A stretch of DNA of 64,000 nucleotides from Aquimarina megaterium XH134 (GTDB lineage: Bacteria > Bacteroidota > Bacteroidia > Flavobacteriales > Flavobacteriaceae), in NCBI RefSeq assembly GCF_000520975.1, contig NZ_JACB01000016.1, positions 1 to 64,000 on the forward strand. Direction: 5' to 3'. The translations under genes were made by a program, and so were the position numbers. The notes beneath the pieces are model-generated. The model did not search any database and was not told the origin of the DNA. It saw nothing but the letters and a program-made list of their open reading frames with translations. Position 1 is the stretch's first letter. Every line of letters starts with the position of its first letter. Positions 46,183 through 55,313 of the stretch are shown piece by piece.

Positions 46183-46242
46183 CCTCTATAGGAGTACTGT
46201 CTCAAATTTGTAGTTTTACTATGATAACTTAAATAATAAATA

Positions 46243-47607
46243 ATGCAGGATGGAAAAATTTTAATCATTGATGATAATAAGAGTGTTTTAAGCGCATTAG
46301 AAATTTTATTGCAGTTTGAGTACAAACACATTAAAACAATTTCTAATCCCAATCAAATTTCCTCATTACACAATCTAAGTGATTATGATATTGTGGCATT
46401 AGATATGAATTTTTCTGCCGGTGTCAATACAGGAAATGAAGGTTTATTCTGGCTTAGAGAAATAAAGAAAAAAGCTCCTCATACTTCGGTAATTATGATG
46501 ACGGCTTATGGTGCTGTCGATCTTGCTGTAAAAGCGTTAAAAGAAGGAGCTACCGATTTTATATTAAAACCCTGGAATAATGAAAAGCTATTGGCTACAA
46601 TAAAGTCTGCTTTTCTACTTCGTAAATCCAGAAAAGAAGTACAAGAACTAAAGCAGAAAGAAAACCACCTAAAACAGGTTATCAATCAAGACAGCAACTA
46701 TATTATTGGTAACTCTAAAGCACTAACTGCTGTCTTAAACCTAGTTAGAAAAGTGGCAAAAACAGATGTTAACGTTTTAATCACAGGTGAAAACGGAACA
46801 GGAAAAGAACTAATTGCCAGAGAATTACATAGAATGTCTCCCCGAAAAAACGAAGTTTTTATTGGAGTAGATATGGGCTCAATATCAGAAACATTATTTG
46901 AAAGTGAACTTTTTGGTCATACCAAAGGAGCTTTTACAGATGCAAAAGAAGATCGCGCAGGAAAGTTTGAAGCAGCAAACAACGGTTCTTTGTTTCTTGA
47001 TGAAATCGGAAACTTATCACTACAAACACAAGCCAAACTATTATCTGCAATACAAAACAGAACAGTTGTAAGGGTTGGTTCTAATAAACCTATCCCCGTA
47101 AACATACGCCTGGTTTGTGCCACTAATTGCAACCTTAATCAAATGGTAGATGAAGGTATTTTTCGTGAAGATTTATTATATAGAATAAATACGATTCATA
47201 TTGAAGTACCTCCATTGCGAGAACGAGATAATGATATCCTGATACTTGCAGATTTTTATTTAAAAAAATTCGCGACAAAATATGGCAAACCGTCGCTTCG
47301 AATAAATACTGCTGCCGAAGAAAAATTAATGGGATATCGTTGGCCAGGAAATGTAAGAGAGTTACAACACACAATAGAGAGAGCAGTAATTTTATGTGAA
47401 GGAAATGTATTGAAACCAACAGATTTTTTATTGAGTAACAGCCCGGGGATTTCTTTGGACAAAGGTCCTGAGACTCTTGATGAAATGGAACGACTCATGA
47501 TTGCCAAAGCACTTGACAAACATAATGGAAACTATAGTGCTGCTGCAAATCAACTTGGTATTTCGAGACAGACTTTATATAACAAAATAAAAAAATCAGA
47601 AAACTAA
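46243..47607 (+). CDS. Sigma-54-dependent response regulator (NtrC family)
   Basis: 454 residues. Receiver domain with acidic pocket ('IIDDN'), phospho-acceptor Asp54 ('ALDMNF') and 'KPW'. AAA+ domain with Walker A 'GENGTGKE' (Lys188), Walker B 'LFLDEI', and the sigma-54 contact loop as 'GAFTDA' (229-234) instead of the consensus GAFTGA. Fis-type helix-turn-helix at the end ('SAAANQLGISRQTLYNKI'). It should activate sigma-54 promoters after phosphorylation by the kinase encoded next, whose ATG overlaps its stop by one base. The divergent efflux operon is the obvious target. Confidence 0.94.
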   Translation: MQDGKILIIDDNKSVLSALEILLQFEYKHIKTISNPNQISSLHNLSDYDIVALDMNFSAGVNTGNEGLFWLREIKKKAPHTSVIMMTAYGAVDLAVKALKEGATDFILKPWNNEKLLATIKSAFLLRKSRKEVQELKQKENHLKQVINQDSNYIIGNSKALTAVLNLVRKVAKTDVNVLITGENGTGKELIARELHRMSPRKNEVFIGVDMGSISETLFESELFGHTKGAFTDAKEDRAGKFEAANNGSLFLDEIGNLSLQTQAKLLSAIQNRTVVRVGSNKPIPVNIRLVCATNCNLNQMVDEGIFREDLLYRINTIHIEVPPLRERDNDILILADFYLKKFATKYGKPSLRINTAAEEKLMGYRWPGNVRELQHTIERAVILCEGNVLKPTDFLLSNSPGISLDKGPETLDEMERLMIAKALDKHNGNYSAAANQLGISRQTLYNKIKKSEN

Positions 47608-48959
47608 TGGTAAGCCAAAATCTCTATACAAAATTAATCCTAAGAGTAGTAATGCTTTCCTTAACTGCACTGATATTAGCCTTTGCGTTTTTTAAAGAAT
47701 TGTATATTTTGTCTTTTTTTGTTCTATTATTACTTTCATTACAAACGATATTTTTAATCAAATATCTAAACCATAATAATAGAAAGATTGCCTACTTTTT
47801 TAATTCAATTAAAAATGAAGATTTCACACTTCGATTTCCCGAAAAAGGAGGCCCAAAATCATTTAACGAATTAAATCAGAGCCTTAATAGTCTTAATGAT
47901 GTAATTCGAAAAGTACACTTAAAAAACCAGACACAGGAACAGTATTACCAAGAAATACTAAAGCAAGCAGAAATTGGTATTTTGACTTTTAATCATAAAG
48001 GGCATATTCTTTTTAACAATCCTAAAGTCGAAAAATTACTAAATTATACTCCTCTAAACCATATAAAACAGCTAGTGCAGGTTGATAAAAAATTGTATGA
48101 CTTATTTAATAATATTAAACCATTCGAACGAAAACTCTTTCAACTTACCAACGAGCGAGAGACGATACAGTTGTCTATTAAATCTTCAGAAATAGTATTA
48201 AATAACGAAGTTTTAAGATTAATAACCATACAAGATATCCATAACGAATTAGACGAAAAAGAAACAGATTCGTGGATAAAACTCATTAGAGTTTTGACTC
48301 ACGAAATTATGAACTCTGTTACTCCCATTACTTCAATATCAGAATCTATTTTGGGATATTATAAGGATAAAAGCGGGATCATACCGGTTACAGCAATTGA
48401 TGAAAATAAAATTCATAATACTGCAAAAGGACTAGAAGTAATCAAAAATCAGGGAAATGATTTAATGAGTTTTGTACAGTCGTATCGTAGCTTCTTAAAT
48501 GTACCTGTACCCGATAAGAAAATAATTAAAGTAGATGAATTATTAGAGAAGGTAAAAGTTTTGATGAGCCAGGAGATTGATTTTAATGTCATTTCTTTTG
48601 ATATTCTTAACAATACAGAAGATCTCGAAATTTATGCAGACGAAAAGCTAATTACTCAGATATTGCTAAACCTTTGTAAAAATGCAATTCAAGCTTTAAA
48701 AGATACCGAAAAAGCAACTCTAATGTTTATTGTTGGAATTACTACTGAAGGAAAAAAATATATAACAGTTAAAGACAATGGTCCGGGCATACATCCCGAT
48801 ATCATGAGCCAGATATTTATACCTTTTTATACCACAAAAAACGAAGGTACAGGTATAGGCTTAAGTCTTTCTAAACAAATTATGCATCTGCATGGAGGTA
48901 GTCTAACGGTTCATTCTATACCTAATAAGGAGACATCTTTTTCATTACTTTTTGAGTAA
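47607..48959 (+). CDS. Membrane sensor histidine kinase, NtrY/NtrB-like
   Basis: 450 residues. Two membrane helices (about 8-30 and 32-54) with almost no periplasmic loop, so the signal is probably sensed in the membrane or cytoplasm. A PAS-like domain lies at about 105-215. The H-box 'THEIMNSVTPI' contains His232; the ATPase domain has the N-box 'LNLCKNAIQAL', 'DNGPGI' and 'GTGIGLSLSKQI'. Translation is coupled to the response regulator by a one-base overlap. The lack of an extracellular sensor suggests it senses the membrane itself or the transporter, as in BceS/intramembrane kinases; this is inference. Confidence 0.93.
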   Translation: MVSQNLYTKLILRVVMLSLTALILAFAFFKELYILSFFVLLLLSLQTIFLIKYLNHNNRKIAYFFNSIKNEDFTLRFPEKGGPKSFNELNQSLNSLNDVIRKVHLKNQTQEQYYQEILKQAEIGILTFNHKGHILFNNPKVEKLLNYTPLNHIKQLVQVDKKLYDLFNNIKPFERKLFQLTNERETIQLSIKSSEIVLNNEVLRLITIQDIHNELDEKETDSWIKLIRVLTHEIMNSVTPITSISESILGYYKDKSGIIPVTAIDENKIHNTAKGLEVIKNQGNDLMSFVQSYRSFLNVPVPDKKIIKVDELLEKVKVLMSQEIDFNVISFDILNNTEDLEIYADEKLITQILLNLCKNAIQALKDTEKATLMFIVGITTEGKKYITVKDNGPGIHPDIMSQIFIPFYTTKNEGTGIGLSLSKQIMHLHGGSLTVHSIPNKETSFSLLFE

Positions 48960-48965
48960 TATTAT

Positions 48966-49373
48966 TTATTTTACGGTATCAAGTTTTAATGTTTTAAGTA
49001 AAGCATCAAAGTAGTAATCTTCCTGATCTGGTATGATTACTACTTTATACGCTGTGTTTTTTATAATATAATGTGAGGTGGTCTCGGGGTCTAATATTTT
49101 AGAATGACGATTAACAATCTTTTGAATAAAGTCATTAATCAAAAGTACCTCATCGTAACTTATCTCTCTGCGATATGTAGGTTTATCGCTTTTATAAACT
49201 AGATAATCATTCCTAAAACTAAGAGATTTTTTATCGCCAGTATGGCTGTTAAACTCAAAAGTAAAATCTTTAGACGTAAATATTTTATTAATATTTTCTA
49301 CCGTTGGCTCTACACTACGAGCACAACTCACAATGAAAATAATAACAAAAACTATCTTTATTCTATGTATCAT
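48966..49373 (-). CDS. Hypothetical lipoprotein
   Basis: 135 residues. The signal peptide ends in a lipobox-like 'FIVSCARS' (Cys17). The rest is rich in beta-strand and charged residues ('FEFNSHTGDKKSLSF', 'DYLVYKSDKPTYRREISYDE'), with no recognisable domain. Converges with the kinase gene, six bases between the stops. Probably transcribed with the next lipoprotein upstream (46 bases between them). Confidence 0.6.
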   Translation of the reverse strand: MIHRIKIVFVIIFIVSCARSVEPTVENINKIFTSKDFTFEFNSHTGDKKSLSFRNDYLVYKSDKPTYRREISYDEVLLINDFIQKIVNRHSKILDPETTSHYIIKNTAYKVVIIPDQEDYYFDALLKTLKLDTVK

Positions 49374-49419
49374 CTTTAGAAATGAAGCAAGATAAAAGAT
49401 ATATTACTATCTCCTTATC

Positions 49420-50022
49420 TTATTTTGAAGCAAATCGCTTTATAGAACTTTCAAAATCAATATCCTCCAGGTTACTAATCAACAATCCAATTCCTCCGGA
49501 TTTTGAAGCAACAATATATTCTGTCTGGAATTTTCTATCTTTTTTATAAGCTTTTAAATATTTAAGCTTAACTACTTTTGATGTTGGAGTAAAGAAAAAA
49601 CGACCATGAATTCTTTTATATTTTACTTCCTGAATATTAGATTCATCTTGCAATTGATCATTAAGTGCGGCAACAACTCTAGCGGCTCTATGCTCATCAA
49701 ACTGATAGAAATCACAAGTATAGATAAATACATAGTTTTCTACATTATTTTCATCTACGAATAGTTCGAAATCTACTTTTTTATCTTCTATTTTTTTTAA
49801 TTCATGTAAAGCAACCTTTTTAAATTTTGGTTTATTTTCTAATGAATCTAATCTGCTTTTAAATTCTTCGGGAGATGTTTTAGAATAGGCACTGGTAAGC
49901 ACAATAGTATTGTTTCTAAATTCGATTGTGTTTTTCGAAAATTTAGAAAACTTAGATTCTTTGGGTAAAAATTCGCATCCTACAATAAGGATTACGATTA
50001 GCAATAGTAGAATTTTTTTCAT
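49420..50022 (-). CDS. Hypothetical lipoprotein
   Basis: 200 residues, start 'MKKILLLLIVILIVGCEF' with the lipidated cysteine at residue 16. The body is lysine-rich and predicted alpha/beta ('SRLDSLENKPKFKKVALHELKK', 'VENYVFIYTCDFYQFDEHRAARVVAALN'). I recognise no family. Upstream is a 307-bp region and then hemF; downstream a second lipoprotein. No link to either the efflux operon or haem synthesis can be shown. Confidence 0.6.
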   Translation of the reverse strand: MKKILLLLIVILIVGCEFLPKESKFSKFSKNTIEFRNNTIVLTSAYSKTSPEEFKSRLDSLENKPKFKKVALHELKKIEDKKVDFELFVDENNVENYVFIYTCDFYQFDEHRAARVVAALNDQLQDESNIQEVKYKRIHGRFFFTPTSKVVKLKYLKAYKKDRKFQTEYIVASKSGGIGLLISNLEDIDFESSIKRFASK

Positions 50023-50329
50023 AAGGCATTTGTGTTAATTAATATAACATTATATAGATAAGCCCTAAATGATTGTCTTGCAAGTTAATAAAAAAAAACC
50101 ACATAATTGTCATTCAGCCGAATTTTTAAACACTTTAACCGGTTTTTACTCTCTATTTTAAGTTTTAAGTAAGTATTATATGGCATTACACCATGTGATA
50201 AAACGGCCAATTATCATACTCTATAGTCTAAATTGGAAATAAAATTTTCTACATTAAAATTAAGATCTTCTTTCTCTTATTGATCAAGAAAAAATGCTTT
50301 TACTACAGTAAACTCAAGTTATAAAGGTA
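50023..50329. other. 307-bp intergenic region
   Basis: A/T-rich, lying between the lipoprotein genes and the 3' end of hemF. I see only short palindromes (for example around AACCGGTT near 50138) and no ORF, no strong terminator and no clear promoter, although the lipoprotein genes need one here. Confidence 0.4.
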
Positions 50330-51232
50330 TTATATCCAATCTACAGGGTTTGTTAATACTTCTACTAATCGCGCTTCTTCACTACCCGTTTCTGGGTGGT
50401 AATCATATCGCCATTGTACATGAGGAGGAAGACTCATTAAAATACTTTCTATTCTTCCATTAGTTTTTAGCCCAAATAGAGTTCCTTTATCATGTACCAG
50501 ATTAAATTCTACATAACGTCCACGTCGAATTTCCTGCCAATCTCTATGTGTTTCTGTATATGGAAGCTCTTTTCTTTTTTCTACAATTGGAGTATACGCT
50601 TCTAAAAAACTATTCCCTACTTCGGTTACAAAATCATACCAGTTTGGCATCGACATCGCATCATTTGCTTTACAATAATCAAAAAATAAACCTCCTACTC
50701 CACGGCCTTCTCCTCGATGTGCATTATAGAAATACTCGTCACATTTCTTTTTGTAGGTAATATAAAAATCTGGATCATGTTTATCACAAGAATCTTTACA
50801 TACCTTGTGAAAATGCCTTGCATCCTCATCAAACAAATAGTACGGTGTTAAATCCTGTCCTCCTCCAAACCAGCTATCTACAATTGTTCCGTTTTTATCA
50901 TACATTTCAAAATAACGCCAATTAGCATGTACCGTTGGTACCATTGGATTTTTGGGATGTAGTACTAATGACAAACCACAGGCAAAAAAGTCAACCTCGC
51001 CTACTTTAAAATAGCTTTGCATAGCTTTGGGAAGTGCCCCATGAACTCCAGAAATATTCACACCTCCTTTTTCGAATACATTTCCATTTTCGATCACACG
51101 GGTTCTTCCTCCACCTCCTTCAGAACGCTTCCATAGATCTTCCTCGAATTTAGCTTTACCATCTATTTCTTCCAATTTTGAGGTTATGGTATCTTGTAAG
51201 TCTTGTATGTATTGATAAAACTTATCTTTCAT
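50330..51232 (-). CDS. hemF: Oxygen-dependent coproporphyrinogen III oxidase
   Basis: 300 residues, normal length. It turns coproporphyrinogen III into protoporphyrinogen IX using O2. Family blocks in order: 'GGGGRTRV' (near 40), 'GVNISGVHG', 'HANWRYFE', 'WFGGGQDLTPYY', 'HRGEGRGVGGLFFD', 'FNLVHDKGTLFGLKTNGR'. Last gene of the minus-strand haem run, 58 bases after the CysZ-like gene. Being oxygen-dependent, it suits aerobic growth; no hemN was seen in the window. Confidence 0.97.
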   Translation of the reverse strand: MKDKFYQYIQDLQDTITSKLEEIDGKAKFEEDLWKRSEGGGGRTRVIENGNVFEKGGVNISGVHGALPKAMQSYFKVGEVDFFACGLSLVLHPKNPMVPTVHANWRYFEMYDKNGTIVDSWFGGGQDLTPYYLFDEDARHFHKVCKDSCDKHDPDFYITYKKKCDEYFYNAHRGEGRGVGGLFFDYCKANDAMSMPNWYDFVTEVGNSFLEAYTPIVEKRKELPYTETHRDWQEIRRGRYVEFNLVHDKGTLFGLKTNGRIESILMSLPPHVQWRYDYHPETGSEEARLVEVLTNPVDWI

Positions 51233-51290
51233 TATAATTATATAATTTTTTTATCAGATCTTAAAAATCCAATTGAATTTAGCTATGGTA

Positions 51291-52079
51291 TTATGCTTCA
51301 ATTTTGGAAATCTCCTCAGATGTACTTTTTAGTTCAATTAATCCTTTTTCTTTCAAAATTTTTACCGTTTCTGTAGAGGCTGCAACTACAGATATAGGTA
51401 GTGTGATAACAAATCCTATAACAGGTATAAAGAGCATCAATACAAATACAACTCCATTACCAATAGCAGTCCCTCTATTTTTTCTTACAAACTGGATACT
51501 TTCTTTATAATTAAAATGACGTTCCATAGTATAGTCCATATTACCAAAACCTACATAATATGCTTGTATCAGAAAAATTAATATTGTTGCTACAATACCA
51601 ATAACCGGAATAAAACTTAAAATAATTAGCGGAATCATAAATAATAATTCTCTAAATAGATTTCGTATGTTAATACGGATACCTCTAGATAATTGTTGAC
51701 TAAATGATGTATTACGGTGCGAATGATTTGTTTCTCCCAGAAGATGTGTTTCTACTTTTTCTGAAACCGGACTCATAAATGGAGCAGACAATGCCATTAC
51801 AATGTGTTTATATAGTATTAATCCTATTACTAGGATTAATAACCCCCCGATATATGTGCTAATGGTCGCAAATGTTTCTGATCCCCATTCCCAAACCCAA
51901 ATCCGAGAAATTAAAGCTCCCAAGTTATCTGAAAAGAAATATACTAATGCTACAAAAGATAATCCTGTGATTACGCTTATCAAAATAGGAATCGCAAAAA
52001 ATTTCCATAATCCTAGTTTTGAAATAAGTTTAAAGGTTCCGAAATAAGCTTTGATCCCGTTAATGATATTTTTAAGCAT
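51291..52079 (-). CDS. EI24-domain membrane protein, CysZ-like
   Basis: 262 residues with hydrophobic segments at about 25-50, 72-95, 140-175 and 205-232. The EI24/CysZ pattern is seen in 'FGTFKLISKLGLWKFFAIPILIS' near the start and 'YYVGFGNMDYTMERHFNYKESIQFVRKNRG' later. CysZ transports sulphate in proteobacteria; in Bacteroidota the family has no tested role. It sits between haem genes and is probably co-transcribed with hemF, though a direct role in haem metabolism is only suggested by position. Confidence 0.8.
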   Translation of the reverse strand: MLKNIINGIKAYFGTFKLISKLGLWKFFAIPILISVITGLSFVALVYFFSDNLGALISRIWVWEWGSETFATISTYIGGLLILVIGLILYKHIVMALSAPFMSPVSEKVETHLLGETNHSHRNTSFSQQLSRGIRINIRNLFRELLFMIPLIILSFIPVIGIVATILIFLIQAYYVGFGNMDYTMERHFNYKESIQFVRKNRGTAIGNGVVFVLMLFIPVIGFVITLPISVVAASTETVKILKEKGLIELKSTSEEISKIEA

Positions 52080-52164
52080 TGGTCACTGTTTTTTTGATTG
52101 ATTTACTCTCTTATATAAGTAGTCTTTTTATCATTTTTGTTTCAATTTTGGAAATATTTCATGA

Positions 52165-52662
52165 TCAAGTATCGATTTCCAAAAGATAAACCAATTTATC
52201 TTTATGATCCAGTATTTCTTTAATATCTATTACTTTCTTAGCTTTTTGAGTATTATCCTTTAAAAAAGTGATTATTTCTTCTTCAAAAGAAGTAGTTAGT
52301 TCCAAAAAATGTTTTCTGCCAATTTCGTTGTTATGTAAATCCATTGCAGTTTCTAATGGTTTATTTGGAGCTAGTTTTTCATGTAAATCGGTTATTTTTT
52401 GTGCCCAGTTTACAGATTTTTCTTTGTTTTTGGTTATTCTAAAAGTAGTTTGACAAATCAATATATTCCATAACGCATGTCGAAAAGCATTAGCTTTTCC
52501 GTTTTTATGATGTGCTTTTCCATAATGCAAATCACAAATGATCATGGTTCTCCTTGTAGCTTTTAATGTTGGATAGATTAGTAAAGGATTCTGAAGCATT
52601 ACCCCTGCTACCTTAAGGATTTGCCTAAAACTTAATCGTTTTAACAGATTCCCTATACTCAT
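52165..52662 (-). CDS. Uncharacterised protein, DUF6973-like, histidine-rich motif
   Basis: 165 residues, soluble. The conserved-looking elements are 'NAFRHALWNILIC', a 'HEKLAPN' helix and 'MDLHNNEIGR', which together offer several His/Asp/Asn residues suited to a metal or hydrolytic site. I believe it belongs to the DUF6973 group from these motifs, but cannot check. Its start is two bases from the hemE stop, so it is made with hemE. Function unknown. Confidence 0.6.
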   Translation of the reverse strand: MSIGNLLKRLSFRQILKVAGVMLQNPLLIYPTLKATRRTMIICDLHYGKAHHKNGKANAFRHALWNILICQTTFRITKNKEKSVNWAQKITDLHEKLAPNKPLETAMDLHNNEIGRKHFLELTTSFEEEIITFLKDNTQKAKKVIDIKEILDHKDKLVYLLEIDT

Positions 52663-52664
52663 TC

Positions 52665-53696
52665 TTATGCTTGATATTCTTTTACTGCATCTACAAAGGC
52701 TTGAGCATTCTCTACAGGAATATTAGGTAAAATCCCATGTCCTAAATTAGCGATATAACGATCTTTACCAAAAGCGTCTATCATTTGTTTAACCATTTTT
52801 TTGATTTCTGCTGGTGGAGATAATAATCTCGAAGGATCAAAATTACCTTGTAGTGTTATATTTCCTCCGGTAAGATAACGAGCATTACGCGCAGAACATG
52901 TCCAATCTACTCCAAGAGCAGCAGCTCCCGATTGTGCCATTTCTTGTAATGCAAACCAGCATCCTTTTCCGAAAACGATCACTTCGGTTTCTTCTTTTAA
53001 TGCATCTACAATTTGCTGGATATATTTCCATGAGAATTCCTGGTAATCTACTGGTGATAACATCCCTCCCCAGCTATCAAATACCTGAATTGCATTAACT
53101 CCTGCTGCAACTTTTGCTTTAAGATAAGTAATAGTAGTATCGGTAATCTTTTGCAATAATTGGTGTGCTGCTTCTGGTTGTGTAAAACACAATTCTTTGG
53201 CCTTATCAAAGTTTTTAGATCCTTGCCCCTGTACAGCATAACATAAAATTGTCCATGGTGAACCGGCAAAACCAATTAAAGGAACACGATTATCCAAACG
53301 TTCTTTGGTTAGTTTTATCGCATCCATTACATATCCTAATTCTTCGTAGACATCGGGAACAATTACTTGTTCTACATCTGCCAAAGATCGAATTGGATTA
53401 GGAAGCCAGGGACCAATTCCGTCTTTCATTTCGACCTCGATATTCATAGCCTGTGGGATCACCAAAATATCACTAAACAAAATTGCTGCATCGGGACCAA
53501 TGATATCTATAGGCTGTACGGTTATCTCCGCAGCCAATTCTGGTGTTCTACAACGTGTAAAAAAATCATATTTTGCTTTTAGTGCACGAAATTCTGGTAA
53601 GTATCGCCCTGCCTGACGCATCATCCATACTGGTGGGCGTTCTACAGTTTCCCCTTTTAATGCTCTAAGAAATAAGTCGTTTTTAAGTTGTGTCAT
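52665..53696 (-). CDS. hemE: Uroporphyrinogen decarboxylase
   Basis: 343 residues from the ATG at 53696 ('[16 protein letters not shown]'), the family's usual start; the frame continues upstream to a TTG at 53723, which I reject. It decarboxylates the four acetate groups of uroporphyrinogen III to give coproporphyrinogen III. The arginine-rich active-site block '[16 protein letters not shown]' near residue 21-36 and '[11 protein letters not shown]' are typical, as is '[22 protein letters not shown]' at the C terminus. Confidence 0.97.
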   Translation of the reverse strand: MTQLKNDLFLRALKGETVERPPVWMMRQAGRYLPEFRALKAKYDFFTRCRTPELAAEITVQPIDIIGPDAAILFSDILVIPQAMNIEVEMKDGIGPWLPNPIRSLADVEQVIVPDVYEELGYVMDAIKLTKERLDNRVPLIGFAGSPWTILCYAVQGQGSKNFDKAKELCFTQPEAAHQLLQKITDTTITYLKAKVAAGVNAIQVFDSWGGMLSPVDYQEFSWKYIQQIVDALKEETEVIVFGKGCWFALQEMAQSGAAALGVDWTCSARNARYLTGGNITLQGNFDPSRLLSPPAEIKKMVKQMIDAFGKDRYIANLGHGILPNIPVENAQAFVDAVKEYQA

Positions 53697-53738
53697 AGCT
53701 ATTGTGAATTTTCGACTTTGCAAAAATTGCTTTATTAT

Positions 53739-54398
53739 TTATTTTTTAGTAAAATGTTTTACGGCTTGAACAATTACGTTTTCTACCGTAGGTTTATTTG
53801 CAACAATAATATTATTTGTATGTTTTTTAGCTTCAGAAGCAGTTGTGTTTCCTATACAAAACGAAATACTTTCTCCTATTTTATTTTCTGAAGTATAGCT
53901 TTGAATTCCGGATGGACTAAAAAACAATATTCCATCAAACGAACGGATAAATTTATTCGATTTTAACTGTGTTTTATATACAATCTGCTCTTTTACCTCA
54001 ACATTATTTTGTTTCAAAAGATCTGGTAATTCATCTCTTCTTAAGTTTCCGCAAAAAAACAAAAAAGAGTGATTTTTGTGTTTTTTTATAATGATTTTAG
54101 CTAAATCTGATGCATTTTGAGCAGTTTCTACCACATTGAAGTCATTTTCCTCTAAAAGCTTTTTAGTATTATCTCCTACACAAAAACAGTTTGAAATGAC
54201 CATTCCAGAGTTTTTAATTGCTTTCACAGCGTTCTTGCTTGTAAAAATTGCATTCTGGATTGTATGCTTATTTGTAATTTCTAAAAGTTCAATAGTTATG
54301 GCTTCATACTCGACAAATCCAAGACCAGTATTTAGCAACAACTCTTTTTGAGCTGTAGAAAGTTTTTTGGTTGAGAGTATTGTTGGTGAAGTATCCAA
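53739..54398 (-). CDS. hemD: Uroporphyrinogen-III synthase
   Basis: 219 residues. The sequence is poorly conserved, as usual for HemD, but shows the two-domain layout: 'ILSTKKLS' strand start, 'FTSKNAVKAI' motif near 55, the domain crossing near 100-115 and 'ILFFSPSGIQSY' with 'CIGNTTASEAKKH' in the second half. It cyclises hydroxymethylbilane with inversion of ring D. Position directly after hemC, one base between them, supports the call. Confidence 0.92.
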   Translation of the reverse strand: MDTSPTILSTKKLSTAQKELLLNTGLGFVEYEAITIELLEITNKHTIQNAIFTSKNAVKAIKNSGMVISNCFCVGDNTKKLLEENDFNVVETAQNASDLAKIIIKKHKNHSFLFFCGNLRRDELPDLLKQNNVEVKEQIVYKTQLKSNKFIRSFDGILFFSPSGIQSYTSENKIGESISFCIGNTTASEAKKHTNNIIVANKPTVENVIVQAVKHFTKK

Positions 54399-54399
54399 T

Positions 54400-55311
54400 C
54401 TATCCGATTTCTGCTTTTATCTCTTTCATCAATTCATGTCCTCCGTTATTCAATATTTCCTGAGCACATATCGTTCCCAGGTTTTCTACATTACCTATTT
54501 TTATTTCTTTATTGACTTCAATCTTATCATTTCCGTCAAGACTAAACAAAGCTCCGGTAAAGTAGATAATATCTTCTTTAATTTCTGCTAGTGCTCCTAT
54601 TGGTGCTGTACAACCTCCTTCTAATTCTCGTAAAAACTCGCGTTCGATATGTACACATATTTCAGATGGGCTATCATTTAAATTTGATAATGCCTTTCTG
54701 CAATACTCATCTTCTTCTTTTGCAACAACTAACATTGCTCCTTGTGCTGGTGCAGGAATCATCCAATCCAGATCAATATAATTATCAGGTTTTAGATCAA
54801 TGCGTTCTAATCCGGCAGCTGCAAATATGGCACCATTCCAATCATTCTCGGTTAGTTTTTGCATACGTGTATTTACATTACCTCGCAGATCAACTACTGT
54901 ATGCGTTGGGTATTTATGTAACCATTGTGCTTTTCTTCGAAGACTTCCGGTAGCAATTGTTCCTTCATTTTCTAAAAAACCCAACCCTTTATGAACCAGA
55001 ATATCATTTACATTAGCGCGTTTTAAAATGGCTGCTTCTATAATTCCTTTTGGTAGAATCGTCGGAACATCCTTCATCGAATGTACTGCAATATCTATAT
55101 CGCCTTGTAACATCGCTATATCCAATGTTTTAGTAAAAATCCCGGTAATCCCTAACTCATACAATGGTTTATCCAATATAATATCCCCAGTTGATTTAAC
55201 TGGGATCAAGTGAGTTTTATATCCTAGTTCTTCTAATTTTTTTTGTACGGTATTTGCTTGCCAAAGTGCTAATTCACTATCTCTGGTACCTATGCGAATC
55301 GTTTTTGCCAA
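54400..55311 (-). CDS. hemC: Hydroxymethylbilane synthase (porphobilinogen deaminase)
   Basis: 303 residues. It joins four porphobilinogens into hydroxymethylbilane. 'IRIGTRDSELALWQ' opens the protein; 'AVHSMKDVPT', 'TGSLRRKAQ' and 'DLRGNVNTR' form the active site; the cysteine that carries the dipyrromethane cofactor is in 'EGGCTAPIGA'. Start two bases after the hemA stop, so the first two steps are tightly co-expressed. Confidence 0.97.
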   Translation of the reverse strand: MAKTIRIGTRDSELALWQANTVQKKLEELGYKTHLIPVKSTGDIILDKPLYELGITGIFTKTLDIAMLQGDIDIAVHSMKDVPTILPKGIIEAAILKRANVNDILVHKGLGFLENEGTIATGSLRRKAQWLHKYPTHTVVDLRGNVNTRMQKLTENDWNGAIFAAAGLERIDLKPDNYIDLDWMIPAPAQGAMLVVAKEEDEYCRKALSNLNDSPSEICVHIEREFLRELEGGCTAPIGALAEIKEDIIYFTGALFSLDGNDKIEVNKEIKIGNVENLGTICAQEILNNGGHELMKEIKAEIG

Positions 55312-55313
55312 AG

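Noticed and set aside
46125..46352. 75-codon minus-strand ORF across the regulator start
   Set aside because: It is mostly the reverse of the response-regulator N terminus and covers the inverted repeat; no protein-like pattern.
53697..53723. Upstream TTG start for hemE
   Set aside because: The ATG at 53696 gives the normal HemE N terminus; the extra residues are not expected.
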